Shown: one piece after another, positions 36,435-44,801 of the stretch
Layout of the letters: the number at the start of each line of letters is the position of its first letter
How positions within the stretch are numbered: the first letter of the stretch is position 1
From: Paenisporosarcina antarctica
GTDB taxonomy: Bacteria; Bacillota; Bacilli; Bacillales_A; Planococcaceae
DNA length: 64,000 nt
Direction: 5' to 3'
NCBI RefSeq assembly: GCF_004367585.1
Contig: NZ_CP038015.1
Coordinates: 2,114,001 to 2,178,000, forward strand
Notes under the pieces: model-generated
The model's input: only the letters and a program-made list of their open reading frames with translations
Databases searched by the model: none
Told to the model about the DNA's origin: nothing
Program-made: the position numbers and the translations under genes

Positions 36435-37598
36435 TTAGCTTCGTATTTTTTCGTTTTTGACAAACATTGAGACATTTAACAATATTCCCATAGCTAAAGA
36501 TAACAAAACAATGGACGTTCCGCCATAACTAATAAACGGAAGTGTAACTCCAGTTAGAGGAATTAAGCCTAATAGCCCACCTAAATTAACGAATGTCTGA
36601 ATTCCAATTAAACTTCCAATACCAGTGGCAATCATACGGGCTTGTGTATCTTGCGTACTTAAAGCAATAGAAAAAGCACGTAATACGATAAAACCTAGGC
36701 CTCCAATGACGATAAATGTACCAACTATGCCTAATTCTTCAGCAATAATTGCCATGATAAAATCTGTTTGCGGCTCAGGCAAATAACCTAATTTTTGAAC
36801 TGATTGACCCAATCCTAGCCCTTTAACTCCCCCTGCACCAATCGCTAAGTATCCATTAACAACTTGAAACCCAGCGTCTAATTCATACTCAAAAGGATTC
36901 CAGAAAGCTTCTAAACGTTCTACTCTTTTCGGTGTTATTAATTTATCTCTTACAAGATATAGAATCGGTGAAACTAATAGGATTAAACCGAAAATAATAC
37001 TAAATAATTTTACAAATGTTTTAAAAAGGATACCACTAGCTGCTAACATAGAAACACAAACAAATAAAATAATACCTGCAGTCCCCATATCCACTTCACT
37101 TAAAATTAAGAAAAAAGCAATGACTAAGATGGTTACAGGTGGAGCAATTGATTCATTTATTGAATCCAACTTCCCTTTTGATCTTTTATTCGTAAAAACA
37201 CTTGCGAAATATAAAATTAAAATTATTTTCGCTACCTCAGATGGTTGTAAACGTATAGGGCCTAGTATAATCCAACTTCTTGCACCATTTACTAGATCCC
37301 CAATAAAATGAACACTAACCAGTAAGGAAAACATGACGAAAAGCATGATTGCCATAATCGATTTACGTCGATAATGTTTGTAAGGTATGAAAGCTGCGAT
37401 TAAAAAAACAGGAAATGCAACAAGCAAATTTAAGATTTGACGCTTATAAAAAAAATCAGGTTCATAGCCATATACATTGACTGACCAAACCATGCTAGCA
37501 CTATAAATCATTACTAACCCAAATAAACATAAGAACATATATGTAATAAATAATGGGTAATCAAAGTTTTTAATATAGCGTTTGATATATGAAATCAT
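36435..37598 (-). CDS. ftsW: FtsW/RodA/SpoVE-family peptidoglycan glycosyltransferase
   Basis: 387-aa SEDS protein with ten membrane segments that polymerises lipid II. Family motifs: ARSWIILGPIRLQPSEVAKI (about residues 105-124), GYLPEPQTDFIMAIIAEELG, and the C-terminal LPFISYGGTSIVLLSLAMGILLNVS. Position upstream of pyc matches ylaO (ftsW) in B. subtilis; it would work with the septal transpeptidase PbpB at the other end of the window. The ATG follows AAAGAGGG. Confidence 0.94.
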   Translation of the reverse strand: MISYIKRYIKNFDYPLFITYMFLCLFGLVMIYSASMVWSVNVYGYEPDFFYKRQILNLLVAFPVFLIAAFIPYKHYRRKSIMAIMLFVMFSLLVSVHFIGDLVNGARSWIILGPIRLQPSEVAKIILILYFASVFTNKRSKGKLDSINESIAPPVTILVIAFFLILSEVDMGTAGIILFVCVSMLAASGILFKTFVKLFSIIFGLILLVSPILYLVRDKLITPKRVERLEAFWNPFEYELDAGFQVVNGYLAIGAGGVKGLGLGQSVQKLGYLPEPQTDFIMAIIAEELGIVGTFIVIGGLGFIVLRAFSIALSTQDTQARMIATGIGSLIGIQTFVNLGGLLGLIPLTGVTLPFISYGGTSIVLLSLAMGILLNVSMFVKNEKIRS

Positions 37599-37630
37599 TT
37601 GGAGAAAACCCTCTTTTTCTTTTATCTAGC

Positions 37631-37668
37631 AAAAAAACTCAAACACATATTGAGTTTGAGTTTTTTAC
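37631..37668 (-). terminator. Terminator of ylaN
   Basis: Minus strand: AAAAACTCAAACTCA pairs with TGTTTGAGTTTTTTT (one mismatch) directly after the ylaN stop, so ftsW starts a new transcript. Confidence 0.85.
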
Positions 37669-37950
37669 TTATTTCTTTGTATAAGCATCATGCATCAAAG
37701 ATAATTCTTTTTCAAGTGTAGAAAGAAGTGTTTTTCCTTCTTCACGTTCCATAAGTCCTAGTTTGACGGCAAAATCAATTTCTTTTGAGAGGCCAAACAT
37801 TTGTGTATCTAAGACTTCTTCGTAGAGTGGACATTGTGGCAGTGTTAAGTGATTCATTTGAACCTTAATCAATTTCGCTATTTTTTCTCCATCAGCTTTT
37901 AAGAGTTCAACAGCCTTTTGCTGGTATAATTGTTGTGATTTAGTATCCAT
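37669..37950 (-). CDS. ylaN: YlaN family protein (UPF0358)
   Basis: 93 aa, all-helical, the same size as B. subtilis YlaN. Characteristic stretches: [26 protein letters not shown] and [26 protein letters not shown]. YlaN is important for growth and has been linked to iron homeostasis through Fur. Its own terminator shows it is monocistronic. ATG with GGGGGCG upstream. Confidence 0.94.
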   Translation of the reverse strand: MDTKSQQLYQQKAVELLKADGEKIAKLIKVQMNHLTLPQCPLYEEVLDTQMFGLSKEIDFAVKLGLMEREEGKTLLSTLEKELSLMHDAYTKK

Positions 37951-38118
37951 GAGGACGCCCCCATTACCTAATATATTATTAATAAAGTGTATCTTTCTAG
38001 TAACAAAATTGCAAGTATCACATCCAAATTGTAACTTAAAAAACTTAATTCTTTTTTACCTATAGGCAAAGCGTTATACTAGGAGAGGTTACTCAACTAA
38101 TAAGGAGGCATAATTTAA

Positions 38119-38619
38119 ATGGAAACGATTATTCCACTTAAAGGCGAAGTGAAATTTAAAATAACTCTGGATCCAGCAGTGTGGATTTTTGATGATCGAC
38201 GGATTGATCTGGATACATTTTTTACGGAACAACATATTGAGATAGATGAGTTGGATGAATATACAAAGAAAGTATCAGCTCATTGGTCCCGTGAAATTAT
38301 GGAAGGTGCAACTTTTCCACCAACCTTAAAAACCGAAAAGAAATATGAGAGAACAAAAATGTTAACAGGTACATTTGGTATTTATTTAAAGCATTTTTTA
38401 CAAAATGCTGAAGTTAAAGAGGGTGCTACATCTGTAGTCTTCGAAACTGCAACTGGCGAAGAATATTCTTTCCCACTTGAACAAGCAGACTCACTTATTT
38501 TCAAGTATAGTCAAGATGGTAAACCTTTGAAAGAAGATGGACCTGTTTATGTCCTTCTTGCAGACGGATCTAACATGCACAACCCCATTAAACATGTGAA
38601 AGCAGTTCGAGTAGATTAG
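38119..38619 (+). CDS. YlaL-like conserved protein of unknown function
   Basis: 166 aa, soluble, acidic. Some databases label such proteins peptidyl-prolyl isomerase, but I see no known PPIase motif. The middle part (EYTKKVSAHWSREIMEGATFPPTL) and C-terminal FKYSQDGKPLKEDGPVYVLLADGSN suggest a beta-rich fold. Position between ylaN and ylaI fits ylaL of B. subtilis. ATG with AAGGAGG upstream; starts a three-gene operon. Confidence 0.78.
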   Translation: METIIPLKGEVKFKITLDPAVWIFDDRRIDLDTFFTEQHIEIDELDEYTKKVSAHWSREIMEGATFPPTLKTEKKYERTKMLTGTFGIYLKHFLQNAEVKEGATSVVFETATGEEYSFPLEQADSLIFKYSQDGKPLKEDGPVYVLLADGSNMHNPIKHVKAVRVD

Positions 38620-38631
38620 GAGGTTAGTCCG

Positions 38632-38835
38632 ATGCGTGTAAAGTGTGTCATTTGTGACATTATTAATGAATTAGAAGATGATTCACCTCAAGCAAAAAAG
38701 CTACGTAATCGTCCAATTCATACGTATATGTGTAATCCCTGCCATGAACGGATTGAAGAGAAAACACGTGTAAGATTAGCGACTGGGAAATTTGTGTTCT
38801 ACAAAAGCTCTCGCAGAATAGAAGAAGATTTTTAA
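38632..38835 (+). CDS. ylaI: YlaI family zinc-ribbon protein (DUF2197)
   Basis: 67 aa with two cysteine pairs, CVIC (residues 5-8) and CNPC (about 34-37), which would form a zinc ribbon. KKLRNRPIHTYMC is the family hallmark. Function unknown. ATG with TAGGAGG upstream; 12 bp after the previous gene. Confidence 0.88.
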   Translation: MRVKCVICDIINELEDDSPQAKKLRNRPIHTYMCNPCHERIEEKTRVRLATGKFVFYKSSRRIEEDF

Positions 38836-39273
38836 ATGACACGTCCTACTATCTTGAAGGCTTTGTATTTAGGCGTCGTTAGTGGCATTTTACTGGGCTT
38901 ATTATTAAAATTAATTGAATCTATCACGACTGTTCGCGTTTATACGCTATTATTAAATATAGACTTTATACCAATAATTGGAGGTATCGCGTGGGGAGAG
39001 ACTGTTGAATTTATCTTTCACGTACTGGTATCGATCGTTATTGCTTTTATTTTTGTATATCTGGTAATTCGACTACGTATAGAAAAATCTTTTACAAAGT
39101 TGCTTTTTTTGAGCTTCATCCTTTGCTTACCTACATTCTTCTTGTACTTTCTGCTAAGCTCTCTTGCTATAAAAGAAGTGCCTGCATGGAATGACTGGCT
39201 CGCATTTACTTACTGGTCAGTGGCACATTTATTTTACGTTTGGGTGTTGCCAGTTCTCTATAAAAAGATGTGA
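38836..39273 (+). CDS. Four-helix membrane protein of unknown function
   Basis: 145 aa with four strongly hydrophobic segments (about residues 8-26, 57-82, 92-115 and 125-142). The ATG directly follows the ylaI stop (TAAATG), so the two are coupled. I do not recognise the family; its place resembles that of other small yla membrane genes, but no named relative is evident. Confidence 0.75.
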   Translation: MTRPTILKALYLGVVSGILLGLLLKLIESITTVRVYTLLLNIDFIPIIGGIAWGETVEFIFHVLVSIVIAFIFVYLVIRLRIEKSFTKLLFLSFILCLPTFFLYFLLSSLAIKEVPAWNDWLAFTYWSVAHLFYVWVLPVLYKKM

Positions 39274-39710
39274 AAAAAGATCGAATGCTGTTTCTCGATC
39301 ACCAGCATTCGAACTTGGTTTTACCTTGGTCGCTTTGGATTTCAAAATGTCTGCCCATCTATAACCTTTAAATAAAAGACGCTGCTAGAAGTGACAAATC
39401 ACTTCAAGCAGCGTCTTTCGTATGTATACGCAATCTTCCGGTGTCTTTGCATGACTTACAAATTTATGCAAACTTTCACTTTAATTGAGTCAGCGATAAA
39501 GTTATTAATTTTGTTATAAAGCCTACTAAGTGCTTGGAAAAGCAAACAAGCGGTAAGTGTTCGTTATTTTTACAGAAGAGTTACTAATGCAGTTTCCATA
39601 AGATTGCTGATTTTCATTCTCTATGTGCAGTTCAATGTCCACAATACATAGTCGTAGTCGAGCACAATGGCAAAAAGTTTATATTTTATCATAAATAAAA
39701 AAGAGAAACA
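39274..39710. other. 437-bp interval with two hairpins, no gene
   Basis: Between convergent operons. First a 9-bp hairpin, CGAATGCTG/CAGCATTCG, at 39282-39311 without a T run; then a long hairpin at 39376-39418 that is probably the ylaI-operon terminator; then about 270 bp (39420-39690) in which I see no ORF or structure; and last the ylaH terminator. Confidence 0.5.
39376..39418. terminator. Long hairpin, probable terminator of the ylaL-ylaI operon
   Basis: AAGACGCTGCT plus GAAGTGA pair with TCACTTC and AGCAGCGTCTT around a 4-nt loop. The T run is short and the element is about 100 bp past the last stop. Confidence 0.65.
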
Positions 39711-39739
39711 CTAGCTTGCGCTAGCGCTTCTCTTTTTTT
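39699..39739 (-). terminator. Terminator of typA-ylaH
   Basis: Minus strand: AAAAAGAGAAGCGCTAGC pairs with GCTAGTGTTTCTCTTTTT. The stem starts inside the last codons of ylaH. Confidence 0.8.
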
Positions 39740-40040
39740 CATTGTGCAGACGTATTTTATATAATATTAAAATCATCGCCGCCACTATTAGTCCTTCTAC
39801 AACGGGTAAGAAAAAGGCTAAAAATGTAAGCATTAAACATCCTAAAAGCAAAAAGATATAAATAACAATGTTTTGAGACAATCTTAACTTTTTTGCGAAT
39901 CCGAGTTTATAAACTAACACAGATAGTAAGAAGATGACAAGATACAACGCGTATCCTGCCATATTGTAGTTCGGAAGGAATTCATAAAGAACACGCGCAG
40001 TTGGGTACATCTTGTCATAGACAAATTGCTGTTCGTTCAA
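39711..40040 (-). CDS. ylaH: YlaH-like membrane protein
   Basis: 109 aa. A short N-terminal soluble part precedes three membrane segments, then a basic tail ending in SASAS. The position directly after typA matches ylaH of B. subtilis. TTG start with AGGTTGAG upstream. Function unknown. The last codons lie inside the terminator stem. Confidence 0.82.
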   Translation of the reverse strand: MNEQQFVYDKMYPTARVLYEFLPNYNMAGYALYLVIFLLSVLVYKLGFAKKLRLSQNIVIYIFLLLGCLMLTFLAFFLPVVEGLIVAAMILILYKIRLHNEKKRSASAS

Positions 40041-40064
40041 GATTTCTCAACCTTTCTATCACAC

Positions 40065-41912
40065 TCAGCCATTTTCAGCTGTTTTAGTTTTTTTCGTTAC
40101 ACGTTCACGTTCAGCTTTATCAAGCACTTTTTTACGCAAACGAATCGATTGAGGTGTAATTTCACAGTACTCATCATCATTTAGGTATTCAAGAGACTCT
40201 TCTAAAGTCATGATACGTGGTTTTTTTCTAGTTGTTGTTGCTTCTTTATTTGCAGAACGAATATTGTTGGCTGCTTTCATTTTTGTAATATTAACTGTTA
40301 AGTCATTATCACGAGTATGTTCTCCAACAATCATTCCTTCATAAATTTCAGAGCCTGGTTCAGCGAAAATTGTACCACGTTCTTCAATTCCTAAAATTCC
40401 GTATTCAGATGCAGTACCTGTTGACATTGCAACAAGAACACCTTTACTACGTCCACCTACACGACCTTTTTGCATTGGTTGGTAGCTATCAAATGTGTGG
40501 TTAATGATTCCGTATCCACGTGTTAACGTCATGAAATCAGTAGTGTATCCGATTAACCCACGAGCAGGAACCATAAATACTAAACGTACTTGACCTGAAC
40601 CGTTATTAACCATATCAAGCATTTCACCTTTACGTTCACCCATTGATTCAATAATTGAACCAACATGTTCTTCAGGTACATCAACTTGAACACGTTCAAC
40701 TGGCTCACAACGAACACCATCTATAACGCGAACGATAACTTCTGGTTTCGACACTTGTATTTCGAAACCTTCACGACGCATGTTTTCAATCAAGATTGAT
40801 AAATGCAATTCTCCACGACCAGATACAACCCATGCATCAGGAGAGTCAGTTGGATCTACGCGAAGTGAAACATCTGTTTGAAGTTGAGATTGCAGGCGCT
40901 CATCAATTTTACGAGATGTTACCCATTTTCCTTCACGGCCAGCAAATGGACTGTTGTTCACTAGGAACGTCATTTGAAGAGTTGGCTCATCAATGCGTAA
41001 AATTGGTAATGCTTCAGGATGTTCAGTTGGACAAACTGTTTCTCCAACGTTGATATCTTCCATTCCTGATACGGCAATTAAATCACCAGCATGAGCTTGT
41101 TGAATATCAATACGTTTCAGACCCATAAATCCAAACATTTTTGTAACTCGGAAGTTTTTTGTTTTTCCGTCTAATTTCATAAGAGTTACTTGTTGTCCTA
41201 ATTCCATTGTTCCACGGAAAACGCGGCCAATACCGATACGTCCAACGTAATCGTTATAATCTAAAAGAGCTACTTGGAACTGCAATGGCTCTTCTTTATT
41301 ATCTACAGGAGCCGGGATTTTTTCGATAATTGCATCATAAATAACTTGCATGTTTTCTTCTTGATCTTCAACGTCAGAAGAAAGACTTGCAGTACCATTC
41401 ATACCTGATGCAAAAATAACTGGAAATTCTAATTGATCGTCATTTGCTTCAAGTTCAATGAAAAGTTCAAGAACTTCGTCCACTACTTCTTCAGGACGTG
41501 CAAAGTCACGGTCAATTTTATTTACAACTACAATAGGTTGTAAATTTTGTTCTAGTGCTTTTTTCAATACAAAACGTGTTTGTGGCATACAGCCTTCGTA
41601 TGCGTCAACGATTAGTAGAACACCGTCTACCATTTTCATTATACGTTCTACTTCTCCACCAAAATCAGCGTGGCCAGGCGTGTCAAGAATGTTAATCTTC
41701 ACATCTTTATATTGGATCGCTGTATTTTTAGCTAGGATTGTTATACCGCGCTCACGCTCGATATCACCTGAATCCATGGCACGCTCGTCCACATGTTCGT
41801 TTGAACGGAAAGTACCAGATTGTTTCAACATTTGGTCAACTAAAGTAGTTTTACCATGGTCAACGTGGGCAATAATTGCAATATTTCTTAAATCGTGACG
41901 TAAATTAGTCAA
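40065..41912 (-). CDS. typA: Ribosome-associated translational GTPase TypA/BipA
   Basis: 615-aa GTPase of the EF-G-like family that assists ribosome assembly, especially under cold or stress. G1 AHVDHGKTTL, G3 DTPGHADFGGEV, G4 NKID; then domain II, the EF-G-type domains III and V, and the C-terminal BipA-specific domain. I chose TTG 41912 with GGAG 8 bases upstream: it gives the conserved N-terminus (LRHDLRNIAIIAHVDH) and family length (about 612). A 37-residue upstream extension (Asn-rich) is spurious. Confidence 0.96.
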   Translation of the reverse strand: MTNLRHDLRNIAIIAHVDHGKTTLVDQMLKQSGTFRSNEHVDERAMDSGDIERERGITILAKNTAIQYKDVKINILDTPGHADFGGEVERIMKMVDGVLLIVDAYEGCMPQTRFVLKKALEQNLQPIVVVNKIDRDFARPEEVVDEVLELFIELEANDDQLEFPVIFASGMNGTASLSSDVEDQEENMQVIYDAIIEKIPAPVDNKEEPLQFQVALLDYNDYVGRIGIGRVFRGTMELGQQVTLMKLDGKTKNFRVTKMFGFMGLKRIDIQQAHAGDLIAVSGMEDINVGETVCPTEHPEALPILRIDEPTLQMTFLVNNSPFAGREGKWVTSRKIDERLQSQLQTDVSLRVDPTDSPDAWVVSGRGELHLSILIENMRREGFEIQVSKPEVIVRVIDGVRCEPVERVQVDVPEEHVGSIIESMGERKGEMLDMVNNGSGQVRLVFMVPARGLIGYTTDFMTLTRGYGIINHTFDSYQPMQKGRVGGRSKGVLVAMSTGTASEYGILGIEERGTIFAEPGSEIYEGMIVGEHTRDNDLTVNITKMKAANNIRSANKEATTTRKKPRIMTLEESLEYLNDDEYCEITPQSIRLRKKVLDKAERERVTKKTKTAENG

Positions 41913-41954
41913 TTTTTTCACTCCAGATTCTTTTTTCGAGTCCTTAACTGTGTT

Positions 41955-41984
41955 ATTATAGCACATGTTATAACTGTTTGTCAG
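41955..41984 (-). promoter_or_regulatory. Sigma-A promoter of typA
   Basis: Minus strand CTGACA (41984-41979), 18-bp spacer, TATAAT (41960-41955). About 43 bp upstream of the chosen TTG start. Confidence 0.72.
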
Positions 41985-42028
41985 ATTTTCTATTGATAAA
42001 TTATTATTATTATTTGGAGGCACATTCC

Positions 42029-42214
42029 ATGAAAAATATTAAATGGGTATTTGTACTATTTTCCCTGCTAGCTTTATTATCAATGTTTGCCATTGGAATT
42101 TCTGTTGGCTTACGCAGTGTTCCAGGTATCCTTGCTAGCATATTATTACTTATTGTAGTAATGGGATTTGGCTTTAAAACAAAAAAGAAAATGCGCGACA
42201 AAGGATTATTGTAA
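42029..42214 (+). CDS. YlaF-like small membrane protein (DUF5325)
   Basis: 61 aa with two membrane segments and a short basic tail (KTKKKMRDKGLL). Size and place next to typA match ylaF. Start ATG 42029 has GGAGG 8 bases upstream; a longer reading adds a tyrosine-rich segment that spans the SD. Function unknown. Confidence 0.82.
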   Translation: MKNIKWVFVLFSLLALLSMFAIGISVGLRSVPGILASILLLIVVMGFGFKTKKKMRDKGLL

Positions 42215-42257
42215 CAAAAAGCGTAAAGTGCCACTCTAGCGAGCCATGATGACAAAA

Positions 42258-42293
42258 GCAAGAAATGGATTTCTCCATTTCTTGCTTTTTATT
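42258..42293 (+). terminator. Terminator of ylaF
   Basis: GCAAGAAATGGA pairs perfectly with TCCATTTCTTGC around a TTTC loop, followed by TTTTT. Confidence 0.9.
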
Positions 42294-42319
42294 ATAAAAA
42301 AATGTTAAATATTGCTGTA

Positions 42320-42418
42320 GATATTCCGAAAACAGCTATGCTTTCTTAGTGCGAGCGCAAAGAGTCCTCGTCCTCAAAGCCAACTGAATGTTGGTCAGAT
42401 GGCTTTGTAACGGATATC
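42320..42418. repeat. Multi-hairpin intergenic element with closing inverted repeat
   Basis: GATATTCCG at 42320-42328 can pair with CGGATATC at 42411-42418 (one bulged T). Inside are three small hairpins: GAA/AGC with GCT/TTC (42328-42345), GCGAG with CTCGT (42351-42371) and AAAGCCA/CTG with CAG/TGGCTTT (42376-42406). The whole folds like a cloverleaf of about 99 nt. It lies between the 3' ends of two convergent genes, so it is more likely a dispersed repeat or small RNA than a riboswitch. Confidence 0.45.
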
Positions 42419-42435
42419 AACACTATAGACAGAGC

Positions 42436-43227
42436 CTATTTTAAAGAAATGTAATTACTTAGTAAAGTCTCATGTATACTTTTTCGAGCTACTAGGAAAG
42501 TATCTTGTTCTAAAAATTTTAGTGGCTGACCATTTAAATTTGTCGCAACCGCCCCAACTTCTTGAGCGATAACTACTCCTCCCGCTATGTCCCAAGGAGA
42601 TAATCTCAAAGAAATATAAGCATCAATCCGCCCTGTTGCGACATAAGCAAGCTCAAGTGCAGCAGACCCGTATGAACGTATTCCTCTAACATCTTGAACA
42701 AGTTTAATTAGACCTTCATTATCAATACGACGGTTCGGTATAATCCAATTTGGACTTAATCCAATAATAGCTTCTGAAATTGTTGTTGATTCCAAAACCG
42801 GAATTGGTTCATCATTTAAATAAGCCCCATGCCCTTTTTGTGCACTATATAACTCATTGTGAATAACATCATATATGTAGCCTAATACTCCAACACCATC
42901 TTTATATATACCTAAAGAAATAGCAAAATTTCTTTGTTGATGGATAAAATTCATTGTGCCATCAATTGGATCTAACATCCATACGTAGCCATCTAATGCA
43001 CTGATGTTATCACCGAATCCTTCTTCACCTAAAATCAAGTGTCCTGGATAATCTTTGCGAATATGATGAATAAAATATTGTTCAATTTCTTTATCAATAT
43101 TGGTTACTAAGTCATTAGCATCCGATTTAGATTCAATAGCAAGTTCGCTTGAGAATGAATGGCGTATTTTTATTCCAGCTTTTTTTATTAAATCCTTTGC
43201 ATAGTAATCTAGCATTTGATGTTCCAA
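42436..43227 (-). CDS. Inositol monophosphatase family protein (YktC-like)
   Basis: 263-aa metal-dependent phosphatase. Metal-binding motifs: GEEGFGD, VWMLDPIDGTMNF (about residues 82-94) and the C-terminal SPWDIAGGVVIAQEVG (about 205-220). B. subtilis YktC in this position is an inositol-1-phosphatase that may also act on NADP. TTG start 8 bases after AAGGCGG; ATG 43215 is an alternative. Confidence 0.92.
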   Translation of the reverse strand: MEHQMLDYYAKDLIKKAGIKIRHSFSSELAIESKSDANDLVTNIDKEIEQYFIHHIRKDYPGHLILGEEGFGDNISALDGYVWMLDPIDGTMNFIHQQRNFAISLGIYKDGVGVLGYIYDVIHNELYSAQKGHGAYLNDEPIPVLESTTISEAIIGLSPNWIIPNRRIDNEGLIKLVQDVRGIRSYGSAALELAYVATGRIDAYISLRLSPWDIAGGVVIAQEVGAVATNLNGQPLKFLEQDTFLVARKSIHETLLSNYISLK

Positions 43228-43276
43228 TGGATTAGCCGCCTTTCTAAATCATTCGTCTTCATTCCTTATTATAAAC

Positions 43277-43317
43277 AAAAAAACACCTGGTGTCAGATAT
43301 TGACGACCAGATGTTTA
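43277..43317 (-). terminator. Terminator of the small gene upstream of yktC
   Basis: Minus strand: AACATCTGGTCGTCA pairs with TGACACCAGGTGTT (with one mismatch) and runs into seven Ts. Confidence 0.88.
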
Positions 43318-43339
43318 CCAGTAATTACTAACTTTATAT

Positions 43340-43537
43340 TTAATGTAGCGCATGTAATGCCTTCAACTCCGAATGAATTTCGCCTAGTCTTAACTTACTC
43401 TTATCAATTTCTTTTTGGTTTTCTTTTTGCATCGCATCGAACAAAGAGGCAAGTTCATAGTCAAGCTCAAATTTTAAACCGAGAATTAATTTCTTTTCTA
43501 AATCTTCTTTGCGAACTATATGGACAACTTGTTTCAT
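43340..43537 (-). CDS. Small helical protein, YkzI-like by position
   Basis: 65 aa, charged and mostly helical, probably a small coiled coil (ELDYELASLFDAMQKENQKEIDKSKLRLGEI). Located beside yktC as ykzI is in B. subtilis; similarity beyond position is not checked. Good SD (AAAGGGGTG) and its own terminator support a real gene. Function unknown. Confidence 0.72.
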   Translation of the reverse strand: MKQVVHIVRKEDLEKKLILGLKFELDYELASLFDAMQKENQKEIDKSKLRLGEIHSELKALHALH

Positions 43538-43695
43538 GGTCTTACACCCCTTTTCTATTTAATCTAAATATTCTGATTGCTTATTATAACTTATGATACG
43601 ATGATGGGTTTGTCAACTAAATAAAGCTACTTACATGATTTTTCCCCAATTTTTCATTAAACTAAACATAGGAAATGCGAAAGGTGAAAATAAAG

Positions 43696-43900
43696 TTGAA
43701 AAACAAATAGTAAAAGTGCCGATTTTGGGGTATTTGAAATAGAAGGTTTAGAACATCGTATGCAAGCATTGATTGAAAAAGTCCGACTAAAATCCAAAGA
43801 AATTAGTCATACATACGCTGCTTATTTTTCATATAAAACCGGAGATGAATTTTATCCTCACGTCGCATGCTAGACGTTCTGTAAATCCCCCTAAAAATTC
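43696..43900 (+). pseudogene. Decayed 5' part of an ancestral yktB
   Basis: A TTG at 43696 with AAAGGTGA upstream begins a frame that soon breaks. In a shifted frame 43709-43868 reads SADFGVFEIEGLEHRMQALIE and later KTGDEFYPHVA. After another shift 43869-43898 reads ARRSVNPPKN. These align in order with the intact downstream YktB (NDFDTFTIEGLQPRMTAIQE, GNEMFLHIA, LRRSVNPPND). So it is the first 70 or so codons of a UPF0637 gene with at least two frameshifts. The rest is gone. Confidence 0.82.
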
Positions 43901-43965
43901 ACGTAACATTTACAAGGAACACCATTCGCTTCCACCAAATAAATATTAATAAGGAGTTTATCATT

Positions 43966-44583
43966 ATGAAATTCAACGGTTTTACACAAAATGATTTTGA
44001 TACATTTACAATTGAAGGGCTTCAACCAAGAATGACCGCAATCCAAGAACGAATTCAACCCAAGTTCCAAGCGATCGGACAACCGTTAACCGACGACCTT
44101 TCAGCAATACTTGGAAATGAGATGTTTTTGCATATCGCCAAGCATTTACGTCGAAGCGTCAATCCCCCTAACGATACTTGGTTGGCGATAGCAGGAAATA
44201 AACGGGGATATAAACAACACCCGCATTTTCAAATCGGGGTATATGACGACCACGTTTTCGTTTGGTTGGCGTTTATATACGAATTGCCAAATAAGTCGAA
44301 TATCGCAAATACATTCTTGAAGAATTTGAAAACAATCAAGTCTACCGTTCCTAATGATTACGTCGTTTCATTAGATCATATGAAAAAAGATGCCATTTCA
44401 TTAAAGGAAATCGACTTAAAAGAATCGCTTGAACGTTTTCGTGACGTCAAAAAGGCGGAGTTTCTAATTGGGAGACACTTTGCGGCAAATGACCCGATAC
44501 TATCGAACGGAAACGAATTCTTCGACGTTGTAAAAGAAACATTTGAAACACTTCTTCCCTTATATAAATTATCGTTTAAATAA
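43966..44583 (+). CDS. yktB: UPF0637 family protein YktB (intact copy)
   Basis: 205 aa, full family length. Contains FTIEGLQPRM near the N-terminus, LRRSVNPPNDTWLAIAGNKRGYKQHPHFQIGVYDDHVFVWLAFIYE in the middle and LIGRHFAANDP near the C-terminus. Function unknown. Its codons use GAC, CGT, TTC, GCG and ACG more than neighbouring genes, so it is less AT-rich. It sits directly after a broken yktB remnant, which suggests acquisition by transfer. ATG with AAGGAG upstream. No terminator seen. Confidence 0.92.
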   Translation: MKFNGFTQNDFDTFTIEGLQPRMTAIQERIQPKFQAIGQPLTDDLSAILGNEMFLHIAKHLRRSVNPPNDTWLAIAGNKRGYKQHPHFQIGVYDDHVFVWLAFIYELPNKSNIANTFLKNLKTIKSTVPNDYVVSLDHMKKDAISLKEIDLKESLERFRDVKKAEFLIGRHFAANDPILSNGNEFFDVVKETFETLLPLYKLSFK

Positions 44584-44765
44584 ACTTCACCGATAAACTA
44601 AAGTCTTTTGACAGTATTGAGAAATTTCATCATTACTTCAATACCATATTGTTGATTAATTCCTTTTATTATCAGAATGAATGTTTAGTTAAATTCACTT
44701 AAAAAACAACGTTATTTGTACTTTCATTTACTGTGTGGTTTAAACTCAGATTAATAATTGTAAAT

Positions 44766-44801
44766 AAAAAAGGAGCAAGGGATTATCTCCCTGCTCCTTT
44801 T
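44766..44801 (-). terminator. Terminator of yktA
   Basis: Minus strand: AAAGGAGCAGGGA pairs with TCCCTTGCTCCTTT, followed by Ts; the stem includes the last codons of yktA. Confidence 0.85.

Noticed and set aside
39282-39311. CGAATGCTG/CAGCATTCG hairpin as a terminator
   Set aside because: No T run on either side; the stronger hairpin at 39376-39418 is a better candidate.
41458-41898. 146-codon plus-strand frame opposite typA
   Set aside because: Ser/Thr/Arg-rich translation typical of antisense frames of conserved GTPase genes; no SD or promoter.
42320-42418. Cloverleaf-like fold as a tRNA
   Set aside because: No anticodon-arm geometry, T-loop consensus or CCA-compatible acceptor stem of 7 bp.
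43216-43596. 126-codon plus-strand frame opposite ykzI-like gene
   Set aside because: Opposite strand has a better gene with SD and terminator; this frame would run through that terminator hairpin and has no ribosome site.
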